A stretch of 35,932 nucleotides of DNA from an uncultured Acidimicrobiaceae bacterium (GTDB taxonomy: Bacteria > Actinomycetota > Acidimicrobiia > Acidimicrobiales > RAAP-2). Location of the stretch: assembly GCA_903906055.1 (NCBI GenBank), contig CAIVIS010000197.1, forward strand, positions 1-35,932. The letters are read 5' to 3'. How positions within the stretch are numbered: the first letter of the stretch is position 1; each line of letters opens with the position of its first letter. This document shows, in pieces, positions 30,250 through 35,932 of the stretch. The notes beneath the pieces are model-generated. The model was not told the DNA's origin. It was given only the letters and a program-made list of their open reading frames with translations, and did no database searches. A program made the translations under genes and the position numbers.

Positions 30250-30554
30250 ATAGCCTCCGCGTAGAGAGTCGCACCACCGAATACGCCAACGGCCAGAGTG
30301 ACACCGGCTTCGTGGCTTTAGTGGATGGCGTAGAGCGCTACCGCACTGACCGAGAGGGGTGCGGAGCATGGAAGTTCCGCCACGGGGACGGGGACGGCTA
30401 CGAGCGCTCGAGCGATGCCACCGGGAACGTCCTCACGGCTAACGAGTCGTGGCATCAGCTCGTCGGGACCGTGACGAGGTACTCGCATCGTTCGTTCCGT
30501 GCGGCTGTGCTGGACTGGCTCGAGGATGACGAAATGGCTGCTGCTGGCCGATGA
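30246..30554 (+). CDS. 102-aa protein, unknown
   Basis: MNSLRVESRTTEYANGQSDT..., beta-rich N-terminal part (TGFVALVDGVERYRTDREG) with 'GAWKFRHGDGDGYERSSDA' and a Trp/Leu helix at the C-terminus (FRAAVLDWLEDDEMAAAGR). It starts in an ATGA overlap and ends in another. No family recognised. Confidence 0.65.
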   Translation: MNSLRVESRTTEYANGQSDTGFVALVDGVERYRTDREGCGAWKFRHGDGDGYERSSDATGNVLTANESWHQLVGTVTRYSHRSFRAAVLDWLEDDEMAAAGR

Positions 30555-30805
30555 ACCTCCCGTACAACCCACCGTTGAAGAGCGCTTCCGCAAAGGAGGC
30601 GCTCTTTCGCGTGGCAGTGACCTTCCGGCCCCATTCGACCACCGTGGAGATCACCGGCCCTCGAATGCACCACATCCACATCCTGAGCGCTCACACCAAG
30701 GACCGAGAGGTGGGAGCACTTATCGAAGGTACCGGTTGGCTGGCTCTAGGTGAACGCACCGAAACCGAATTGGGCTGGACACAGCTCATTGCGCCCATCA
30801 TCTGA
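30551..30805 (+). CDS. 84-aa protein, unknown
   Basis: MNLPYNPPLKSASAKEALFR..., mixed beta/alpha, with HHIHILSAHTKDREVG and GWLALGERTETELGW. The ATG overlaps the upstream stop (ATGA). It is the last gene of this short operon before the next promoter. Confidence 0.65.
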   Translation: MNLPYNPPLKSASAKEALFRVAVTFRPHSTTVEITGPRMHHIHILSAHTKDREVGALIEGTGWLALGERTETELGWTQLIAPII

Positions 30806-30816
30806 CCGAGTACAAT
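30789..30816 (+). promoter_or_regulatory. Promoter of the recombination module
   Basis: TTGCGC (30789-30794), 16-base spacer, TACAAT (30811-30816). A normal leader with a TGGAGGAAAC site follows before the ATG at 30851. Confidence 0.65.
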
Positions 30817-30850
30817 GTCATACAACGCAGCACCGACCACTGGAGGAAAC

Positions 30851-31807
30851 ATGGAACCATTCGAAACACTCAAATTGCCAGATGGATTGGCAACGCTCTA
30901 CCCAGACCGGCCGGCATGGCTGGAGGGCCGCCGAGGTGTGATCGGAGGGAGCGACATCGCCTCGCTGCTGGGCCTCAGCAGTTTCACTTCACCACTGGAG
31001 ATCTACTACTCGAAGGTGGACAACGCTCCGGTGGTAGACAACGAGCCGAGCGAGATCATGCACTGGGGCAACGTGCTCGAGCCAGTGATTCTCAGCGAGT
31101 GGGCGAAAAATTCGGGCGTGACCTATGACGATCGGCTCATGATCGTCCGCAGCAGCACGTTCCCGTTCCTCGGAGGATCCCCCGATGCCATCCAGACAAA
31201 TCGCGACGGGGAGCCGATCCGTTGGATTGAGATCAAAAATGTCCGCAGCGACCGGTACTGGAAGGACACCGAGATCGGCATGCCCGAGCGTGTCTACGCA
31301 CAGGTGCAGCACGGCATGCTCTGCTCTGGGCTGACCGAGGCGGTCGTGATCGCCCTGGTCGGTGGCTCCACCATGATTGAGCGCACCGTGGATGCCGATG
31401 CGATCTATCAGCACGGGATCATCCTGACCGCCGACCGGTGGTGGAACGATCACGTTCGCACCTCCACCCCTCCAGCCCCTGATGGCACCGACTCCAGCCA
31501 GAGGGCGCTGAACCGAGCTTGGGTGGCCCCTCAGGGCAGTGTGGAGATCCCCTACACGCTGCTGACCGAATACAAGGCTGCGCTGGAGGCTGGAGCGGAG
31601 TGCAAGGCCGAGCAGGACCGGATCAAGCAGGTCATCGAGCAGCACATGGGCGAGGCCGAAGAGGCGACCGTGGACGGCGTGCCGGTAGCGACGTGGAAGA
31701 TCAGCACGCGCAACACGATCGACTCCAGCCGACTCCGCAAAGAAGTGCCGTTGCTGGCCGAGAAGTACAACAAATCAACCACTACGCGCACGTTCAGGGT
31801 TCTATGA
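30851..31807 (+). CDS. YqaJ-type recombination exonuclease
   Basis: 318 aa from the ATG at 30851 (TGGAGGAAAC upstream; an ATG at 30815 precedes the ribosome site and is discounted). The family motifs are visible in order: RRGVIGGSDIASLLGLS (27-43), GNVLEP (73-78), GGSPDA (108-113), WIEIKN (125-130) and QVQHGM (151-156). PD, the Glu-x-Lys and the Gln of QVQHG are the usual nuclease residues of the lambda-exonuclease/YqaJ family. It would make single-stranded ends for annealing. The C-terminus adds a helical region and a small beta end. It overlaps the RusA-like gene (ATGA). Confidence 0.88.
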   Translation: MEPFETLKLPDGLATLYPDRPAWLEGRRGVIGGSDIASLLGLSSFTSPLEIYYSKVDNAPVVDNEPSEIMHWGNVLEPVILSEWAKNSGVTYDDRLMIVRSSTFPFLGGSPDAIQTNRDGEPIRWIEIKNVRSDRYWKDTEIGMPERVYAQVQHGMLCSGLTEAVVIALVGGSTMIERTVDADAIYQHGIILTADRWWNDHVRTSTPPAPDGTDSSQRALNRAWVAPQGSVEIPYTLLTEYKAALEAGAECKAEQDRIKQVIEQHMGEAEEATVDGVPVATWKISTRNTIDSSRLRKEVPLLAEKYNKSTTTRTFRVL

Positions 31808-32175
31808 CCCTGTCATACGCGTTGACCGTTCCCGGCTCGCTCCTGACTACCAATCGGGAGCGGGCCGGGTCGCGCTACGTCCGAGCTGCCGTGGTGGCCG
31901 AGTGGCGCAGGACCGCCAAAATCATGACCCTCGTAGCCCAGATCCCACGCCTCGAGGTGGTCCGAGTGGAGTTCTTCCCCATCCAAGCGAAAGGGCGATT
32001 GGCCGATGCTGGCGCACATCTGCCGTCTGCCAAAGCCGTGCTGGACGGGGTGGTCGACGCTGGCGTGCTCGAGGATGATGACCCGAGATACGTCAACAGC
32101 ATCACCATGCACTCGCCGACGAGAGCGAAGAAGCACGACGAGTTGACGATTGTCCTTTACCCCGTCACACCCTAG
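31804..32175 (+). CDS. RusA-like Holliday-junction resolvase
   Basis: 123 aa from the ATG at 31804, coupled by ATGA. The layout fits RusA: an N-terminal beta part (LSYALTVPGSLLTTNRERAG), a middle strand VRVEFFPIQAKGRLADAG, and the core 'LPSAKAVLDGVVDAGVLEDDDPRYV' that corresponds to the family's 'D...KA.LD.L...gv..DD..V'. Asp residues near GRLADAGAH and in LEDDD are catalytic candidates. It would cut recombination or packaging junctions. The sequence is divergent, so the family call is good but not certain. Confidence 0.75.
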   Translation: MTLSYALTVPGSLLTTNRERAGSRYVRAAVVAEWRRTAKIMTLVAQIPRLEVVRVEFFPIQAKGRLADAGAHLPSAKAVLDGVVDAGVLEDDDPRYVNSITMHSPTRAKKHDELTIVLYPVTP

Positions 32176-32184
32176 TGTTACGAT
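32156..32184 (+). promoter_or_regulatory. Internal promoter before the Rad52-like gene pair
   Basis: TTTACC (32156-32161), 17-base spacer, TACGAT (32179-32184), followed by GTC as in other promoters here. AGAGAAGGAG precedes the ATG at 32217. Confidence 0.5.
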
Positions 32185-32216
32185 GTCTTACATCCACAGA
32201 GAGAAGGAGCAGCACC

Positions 32217-32522
32217 ATGAGCGACGATTACAGCAGCGAGTTGCACGGGACGATCTTCACCGGTCGGAAATCCATCATTGACGTATCAGACAGCAGCTAC
32301 TCGGAGGCAGAAACTCCGAACATACGGTTCCTGTCGGTGCGCTTCGGCGGATTCAGCATGATCATGTCCTACGAGCGGGCGGAGGAGATGGCGACGAACG
32401 TGCAGAACTTCATCGATGCCGGTCTGTACGACGAGGCGCAGGCGGAGCAGGCAGCGCTCGAGTTGGCCCGTGCCCTGGTCGCCAAGGCCGACGCCACCTT
32501 GGAGGCCGAGGCCGATGCCTAG
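32217..32522 (+). CDS. 101-aa protein, unknown
   Basis: MSDDYSSELHGTIFTGRKSI... with beta-rich N-terminal half (IRFLSVRFGGFSMIMSYERA) and an Ala/Glu-rich C-terminal helix (EQAALELARALVAKADATLE). A GAGAAGGAG site lies six bases upstream. It overlaps the annealing protein, so it may be its partner (such as a single-strand binding helper), which is inference. Confidence 0.65.
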   Translation: MSDDYSSELHGTIFTGRKSIIDVSDSSYSEAETPNIRFLSVRFGGFSMIMSYERAEEMATNVQNFIDAGLYDEAQAEQAALELARALVAKADATLEAEADA

Positions 32523-33018
32523 CCTCCGAGGTGCATTCACGGCGGAGCAGCGCGAGGTGCTGCTCCGCCCGATCATGCCGAGCCGAGTCAGCATCGCCAA
32601 CGGGATGGCGCACGTTGAGGCGTTCGATGTCATCGCCCACCTGAACCGCCTGTTTGGGTTTGAGGGCTGGGACAAAGAGATCTTGGCTGTGGAGTGCCTC
32701 TTTGAGGATGCGTCCACCGATGCCCGACCCAAGTACACCGTGGCCTACAAGGCTTCCATGCGCCTCACCGTCTATGACCCCGAGGGGATTGTCTGCACTG
32801 TCAAGGAAGATGTCAGCGTCGGCGATGCGAAGAACCAGCCATCGAGGGCCGATGCCCACGACCTCGCCATGAAGAGTGCCGTGTCAACCGCACTGAAGCG
32901 CTGCGCCAAGGATCTCGGCGACGGCTTCGGTCTGTCCCTGTACGCAAAGGGCAGTACTGCTGCTCTCGTTCGAAAGGTGGTGCCCTATGGAAACGATGCC
33001 GAACTCCCCGTTGACTGA
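32515..33018 (+). CDS. Rad52-like single-strand annealing protein
   Basis: 167 aa from the ATG at 32515. The family pattern is clear: 'HVEAFDVIAHLNRLFGFEGWDKEI' (a helix then W-D/E), a beta part with KYTVAYKASMRLTVYDPEG, 'SRADAHDLAMKSAVSTALKRCAKDLGDGFGLSLY' (the A..TALKR.....G...GL.LY motif). These match the Rad52/Rad22 annealing domain as seen in phages. With the exonuclease and resolvase it forms a recombination unit. The start overlaps the upstream gene by eight bases. Confidence 0.85.
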   Translation: MPSLRGAFTAEQREVLLRPIMPSRVSIANGMAHVEAFDVIAHLNRLFGFEGWDKEILAVECLFEDASTDARPKYTVAYKASMRLTVYDPEGIVCTVKEDVSVGDAKNQPSRADAHDLAMKSAVSTALKRCAKDLGDGFGLSLYAKGSTAALVRKVVPYGNDAELPVD

Positions 33019-33184
33019 GGAAGACTTCTACCGGATCGAGTACTGCAGTGAGTGCAACATGCTCACGGAGCACGACACCGGGGAGATCTGCGTTCACCTA
33101 GGTGGGAGAGACCCAGCCAATGTCGCCCATTACGAAGCCAACTGCTGCGTTGAGTGCGGACACTCTGAGGAGGAGAAGGATTGA
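32987..33184 (+). CDS. Small zinc-ribbon protein
   Basis: 65 aa: METMPNSPLTEEDFYRIEYC... with CSEC (about 20-23) and, near the C-terminus, NCCVECGHSEEEKD. The CxxC pairs suggest zinc binding. It begins inside the end of the Rad52-like gene. Its stop overlaps the TTG start of the next gene. Confidence 0.65.
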   Translation: METMPNSPLTEEDFYRIEYCSECNMLTEHDTGEICVHLGGRDPANVAHYEANCCVECGHSEEEKD

Positions 33185-33513
33185 CCTACGACCAGTTGGA
33201 CTTCAACGCCTACGCACGGGCCGCCGATCCTGAGACCTCTCAGGCGGCGGCTCGAGCTTTTCGCCGAGGGACCATCCGGCACCGCCTCCTCGAGCAGTAC
33301 CGGAAGGTAGGGCATCTGGGATGGACCGACGAGGAAGCCTCCACGATGGCCGACGTGATCCAGGGCTGGAAGCGTTGCAGCGAGCTCCGCAACGCCGGCC
33401 TGATCACACCGACCGGCAAAACCCGTAGGTCCGCTCGAGGTGCCGAGCAGCGAGTCTGCGTTATCACCCCCGACGGCATCTCCCTTCTAGAAGAACTGAG
33501 ACACCAATCATGA
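33181..33513 (+). CDS. Winged-helix-like DNA-binding protein
   Basis: 110 aa from a TTG at 33181, with GAGGAGAAGGA upstream. Residues about 14-85 (PETSQAAARAFRRGTIRHRL, DEEASTMADVIQGWKRCSEL) followed by RNAGLITPTGKTRRSARGAEQ and 'RVCVITPDGISLLEE' resemble a winged-helix regulator or replication accessory protein: helices, then a basic wing and a final strand. The stop overlaps the next ATG. Regulation is the natural guess, but targets are unknown. Confidence 0.65.
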   Translation: MTYDQLDFNAYARAADPETSQAAARAFRRGTIRHRLLEQYRKVGHLGWTDEEASTMADVIQGWKRCSELRNAGLITPTGKTRRSARGAEQRVCVITPDGISLLEELRHQS

Positions 33514-33695
33514 TGTTCGACCTCGCAGTACTCGCAGCACTCCTCTTCATGGGATCCATCGCCTTCGTCGTGATGATCGCCTTGAAGGATGTAGAGGTGG
33601 TCAACACTCCCGTCCGTCGCGACCTTGATCACCCGGTGATCACATTCCTGCATCCTGTCTACGACTGGCAGACCGAGCCGTATTTCGCCGACTGA
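33510..33695 (+). CDS. Small single-pass membrane protein
   Basis: 61 aa: MMFDLAVLAALLFMGSIAFV... A hydrophobic segment (3-25) is followed by an acidic/aromatic C-terminus (TFLHPVYDWQTEPYFAD). The ATG overlaps the preceding stop as ATGA. It is next to the lysin gene, so it may belong to lysis, or simply anchor something. Confidence 0.65.
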   Translation: MMFDLAVLAALLFMGSIAFVVMIALKDVEVVNTPVRRDLDHPVITFLHPVYDWQTEPYFAD

Positions 33696-33713
33696 CGCTG
33701 ACGTTGTTAGACT
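33684..33713 (+). promoter_or_regulatory. Candidate promoter of the lysin gene
   Basis: TAGACT (33708-33713) is a fair -10; the best -35 is TTCGCC at 18-base spacing, weak. The ATG at 33721 is about eight bases past it and has no Shine-Dalgarno, consistent with a leaderless message. Confidence 0.4.
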
Positions 33714-33720
33714 GTTTTCA

Positions 33721-34497
33721 ATGAGAGCCTGCGCTGATTCCGTCACCGTGATGAATTTGCCCGAGGGGCTGGGACTGTACGGCGCGTACGTCAACGGCAT
33801 GTATCAGAACTATGCCGAGTGCAAAGCCCGTTTCCCCAGCGCCACGGTGATCGGAATCAGCGTCAACAGCGCTCCGATCGGCGACTGCCTCGATGTTGAG
33901 CAATACGACGCTCAACCGAACCAAGCCGTGCAGTGGGTGCAGCAGCGACGTGCTGCCGGCCACGGTGGTCCCCTCGTCTATTGCTCCGAGAGCACCTGGC
34001 CCGAGGTGGCGATTCAATTCGACAATGCTCGAGTGGCGCAGCCCGGTTACTGGATCGCTGGTTACCCCGGCAGCGTCGGCACCGGCCAGCTCTACGTCGG
34101 AGCCGAGGGCCACCAGTTCATCGACCACGGATCGTGGGATGAATCAGTGTTTGTGGACTTCCTCCCCGGCATCGACCCGGCCCCCGTGCCCGACCTGCCA
34201 CCGAACGTGCCCGTCACCACCACCTACAAGGAGAATCAGATGCTCGCTCGCAACACCGCCGGTAACGGCTACTGGGCCGTTCGTCCCGACGGGAGCACCT
34301 ACGCCTTCGACGGTGCGCCGTACCTCGGTCCTGCACCCCACTACCGGGCAGAGTGGGGGATCGGCACGGCCGCCAACCCGATCGTGGGCATTGCAGACGA
34401 TGGGCATGGGGGCTTCGTGCTGGAAGCGGATACCGGGGCGTACCCCGGCACGCCGGCCTTGTACCGCATTGATGCCTCGGGTAAATACGGCTCCTGA
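33721..34497 (+). CDS. Endolysin candidate: GH25/DUF1906-like domain plus repeat domain
   Basis: 258 aa. Residues about 17-150 have the order of a glycoside-hydrolase-like TIM barrel: 'GLYGAYVNGMYQNY', 'TVIGISVNS', 'CLDVEQYDA' (Asp58 and Glu60 as acid candidates), 'PLVYCSESTW', 'GYWIAGYPG', 'HQFIDHGSWDESVF'. This arrangement is shared by GH25 muramidases and DUF1906 proteins. After a Pro-rich linker, residues 175-245 carry a 'NGYWAVRPDGSTYAFDGAPYLG' type repeat like the 'GYW...DGG.FAFG.A...G' blocks of actinobacterial surface proteins. It would degrade peptidoglycan at lysis. It is coupled to the next gene by TGATG. Confidence 0.7.
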   Translation: MRACADSVTVMNLPEGLGLYGAYVNGMYQNYAECKARFPSATVIGISVNSAPIGDCLDVEQYDAQPNQAVQWVQQRRAAGHGGPLVYCSESTWPEVAIQFDNARVAQPGYWIAGYPGSVGTGQLYVGAEGHQFIDHGSWDESVFVDFLPGIDPAPVPDLPPNVPVTTTYKENQMLARNTAGNGYWAVRPDGSTYAFDGAPYLGPAPHYRAEWGIGTAANPIVGIADDGHGGFVLEADTGAYPGTPALYRIDASGKYGS

Positions 34498-34799
34498 TGG
34501 AGACGGTCTACCTGCTCGAGACGCACTGGCGTCTGACCCCCGACGAGCGGGTGGCCTGGACGCAGGCAGTATCGCTGCTCAACCCCGAGATCGCTGAAGA
34601 GGCAATGAATGCCCTGTCTTCAGCGTCTCGGAGTACCCCCTCAATCGCACTCTTCATGGCCTCGTACAACGGAATCGTCAGATCCCATCAGCGAGCCGAG
34701 AGGCGAACCATCACCAATCGATCAGACTGGTTTGAGGAGCAGCGTGAGGTGCTCAGGCAGGCGAAGCTGCGACGGGAGCGGTCCCACCGAGTGTCGTGA
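34497..34799 (+). CDS. 100-aa protein after the lysin
   Basis: METVYLLETHWRLTPDERVA..., helical, with WTQAVSLLNPEIAEEAMNAL and a basic C-terminus (REVLRQAKLRRERSHRVS). Starts in a TGATG overlap with the lysin. Its last 47 bases overlap the convergent minus-strand gene ending at 34753. Function unknown. Confidence 0.6.
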   Translation: METVYLLETHWRLTPDERVAWTQAVSLLNPEIAEEAMNALSSASRSTPSIALFMASYNGIVRSHQRAERRTITNRSDWFEEQREVLRQAKLRRERSHRVS

Positions 34800-35052
34800 T
34801 TGCTGCGGTGACCTCAGCCTCAGCGGTGGCGAGGGCAGCGTTGGATGCTTCGAGGGCAGTGACGGCGGCGGCAGCGTCAACTGCACCCGAGTCAGCAGCA
34901 ACAGCGGTCGTGAGCGTGGTCACCGTGGTGGCAAGGGATGCAACGGCATTGGTGTTAGCGGCGACTGCGTCTGAAAGTGCGGACATGATGGCTCCTAGAG
35001 TCTCAAGGGCGTCAGCGAGTTGCTCGAGGACGCGAACTTCTTCGTCTCTCAT
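34753..35052 (-). CDS. Ala/Thr-rich helical protein
   Basis: 99 aa from the ATG at 35052 (GAGGGT nearby); a longer reading to 35172 has no ribosome site. The sequence is a low-complexity amphipathic coil: LEQLADALETLGAIM, then AVAANTNAVASLATTVTTLT and related. It resembles the protein at 35641-35841. It could be a coiled-coil stalk or chaperone for the fibre genes. Confidence 0.65.
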   Translation of the reverse strand: MRDEEVRVLEQLADALETLGAIMSALSDAVAANTNAVASLATTVTTLTTAVAADSGAVDAAAAVTALEASNAALATAEAEVTAAITTLGGTAPVAASPA

Positions 35053-35059
35053 CGTACCC

Positions 35060-35329
35060 TCAGGGTGCAACGGTCGGAGGGATTGTCGGGGGAGGCGTGC
35101 CGACAGGGGTGGAGGCCGGCGTGGGCACCGGGACCGTCGTGCCAGTGCTGGGATCGGAGACGTAGTGCTCAATCGAAAGCAGGATCCCCGAAACCAGGGC
35201 GATGGCGGTCGACACTGCGACTGGCAGATGCAGGCTTGAATCGGATTGAGTGACGATGGCAGTGACGAGCCCGAGAAGGGCTAGAAGCTGTCGGACCAGG
35301 CTACCGATGCGTTGGGTGTTGATGGTCAT
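35060..35329 (-). CDS. Holin candidate with two membrane segments
   Basis: 89 aa from the ATG at 35329 (GAGAGGAA upstream). MTINTQRIGSLVRQLLALLG... Two hydrophobic segments (about 10-27 and 36-52: VAVSTAIALVSGILLSI) are followed by a Pro/Thr-rich tail. Size and topology suit a class II holin, and it lies near the lysin, although on the opposite strand. Confidence 0.65.
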   Translation of the reverse strand: MTINTQRIGSLVRQLLALLGLVTAIVTQSDSSLHLPVAVSTAIALVSGILLSIEHYVSDPSTGTTVPVPTPASTPVGTPPPTIPPTVAP

Positions 35330-35373
35330 GAGGATTCCTCTCAGCGTGCGAATGAATGACATCGTCTGTCAGC

Positions 35374-35592
35374 CTACTTTGCTGAGGGATGCCTGCTTGG
35401 GGAAGTGGTTCCTCGATTCACAGCGATGGCTTTGGTGTTCTCTTCGGTGGCGGCCCGCAGTTCCTTCAACTCGTTGGTGATTGAGTTCAGGAGCGTGGCT
35501 ACTTTCCACACCGCTCCCAGGCTGGCAAGCCAGAGGGTGATGACGAATCCGATGAGCGCTACGCCCCACACCACGTCAATAGTCGCTGTCAC
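35374..35592 (-). CDS. Small membrane protein with coiled-coil
   Basis: 72 aa. An N-terminal hydrophobic segment (about 7-32: VVWGVALIGFVITLWLASLG) precedes a coiled-coil (LNSITNELKELRAATEENTK) and a basic tail. The GTG at 35592 is close to AAGGA, so the exact start is uncertain. It could be an antiholin or holin partner. Confidence 0.55.
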   Translation of the reverse strand: MTATIDVVWGVALIGFVITLWLASLGAVWKVATLLNSITNELKELRAATEENTKAIAVNRGTTSPSRHPSAK

Positions 35593-35640
35593 TCCTTCAG
35601 GTCGCCGATCTCGCCGCTCGAAGGTTCACAAATAGGTTAG

Positions 35641-35841
35641 TCATGCGGTCGGTACGGCAACCACGGCAGCAGTAACGCCATCAACATTGGTGGCCGCGGC
35701 CCCGATGGAGGCCGTGAGGTCAGTGAGGGACGCTGAAACATCGGTGCCAGCGGTAGCTGCTGCCAGGAGCAGCGCGTTGATTGCGCCGGTCAGGTTGGCG
35801 ACCGAGGTATTGAGGTCAGCGAGTGCAGTGGCGATGGTCAT
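35641..35841 (-). CDS. Ala/Thr-rich small protein
   Basis: 66 aa: MTIATALADLNTSVANLTGA..., highly Ala/Thr/Val with alternating polar positions, helical or coiled. The ATG has AAAGGACTG upstream. It lies between the adhesin (across the circle) and the membrane genes. Like its relative at 34753 it may be an accessory of the fibre. The start of this gene is also present at 1-50. Confidence 0.65.
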   Translation of the reverse strand: MTIATALADLNTSVANLTGAINALLLAAATAGTDVSASLTDLTASIGAAATNVDGVTAAVVAVPTA

Positions 35842-35932
35842 GGGCAGTCCTTTAGAAGAAGGGGAAGAAGTTCGCAGTGGTTGAGGCGACGGCCACGTTG
35901 ACCGAAATGGCGGCAGCGGCCCACAAGTTGGA
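35792..35932. repeat. Right copy of 141-bp exact terminal repeat
   Basis: Identical to bases 1-141, across the whole copy. It includes the 3' end of the glycine-rich gene (35852-35932, which should be read as 61-141). The natural reading is circular assembly. Confidence 0.95.

Noticed and set aside
29752-30369. 205-aa minus frame opposite small plus genes
   Set aside because: The plus-strand frames are chained by ATGA overlaps and ribosome sites; the minus frame has none.

Overview
The window looks like a complete, circularly assembled genome of a small double-stranded DNA tailed phage. Bases 1-141 recur exactly at 35792-35932, so the unique length would be 35,791 bp. The DNA is GC-rich with high third-position GC. 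Genes overlap tightly (ATGA, GTGA, TGATG and TAGTG junctions), GTG and TTG starts are used, and several well-formed promoters place the start codon at the predicted +1 (leaderless). The lysin carries a Gly-Tyr-Trp...Asp-Gly...Ala-Phe/Tyr repeat domain of the kind common in actinobacterial surface proteins. Together these suggest an actinobacterial, possibly Acidimicrobiia-like, host. This is inference. Virion genes point to a short-tailed (podovirus-like) particle: a P22/T7-type portal, a T7 gp11/P22 gp4-like adaptor, a large nozzle-like protein, Q/A-rich and very large ejection-type proteins, and no tape measure, sheath or tail-tube gene.

Layout, leftward (minus strand). A strong promoter at 27261-27289 begins a transcription unit running the whole left part of the window. 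First come small coupled genes (27254-26306), a PAPS-reductase-like PP-loop protein, an XF1762-family protein, and three small membrane or coiled-coil genes. Next is packaging: probable small terminase, large terminase, a zinc-ribbon protein and portal. A cassette of tiny, mostly very basic ORFs lies between portal and scaffold (18341-19383). Head genes follow: Pro-rich protein, scaffold, major capsid protein and a beta-rich decoration candidate. Then come connector and tail genes (nozzle-like protein, beta-propeller protein, adaptor), ejection-type proteins including one of 1508 aa, a knot of three overlapping small genes, and tail-fibre and glycine-rich adhesin genes. Through the circle junction the unit continues into small Ala/Thr-rich and membrane (holin candidate) genes at 35841-34753.

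Layout, rightward (plus strand). From 28133 to 34799 there are several promoter-headed short operons. One carries two small ORFs and a GP88-like cysteine protein, closed by a perfect terminator. A 480-bp repeat-rich intergenic stretch follows. Next is a run of small coupled ORFs with recurring junction sequences. A recombination module holds a YqaJ-type exonuclease, a RusA-like resolvase and a Rad52-like annealing protein. Last are a zinc-ribbon protein, a winged-helix-like protein, a small membrane protein and a GH25/DUF1906-like lysin.

No DNA polymerase, primase, helicase, integrase or recognisable repressor is visible, so replication probably relies on host polymerases plus the phage recombination module. 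The two long non-coding stretches are 27422-28132 (G/C homopolymer runs, hairpins) and 29272-29753 (tandem repeats, iteron-like repeats). They are the best candidates for origin or control regions. The most unusual items are the basic micro-ORF cassette, the recurring gene-junction sequences in both operon sets, a possible ~90-nt terminator-ended RNA at 27296-27387, and a virion beta-propeller with a triplicated C-terminal motif.
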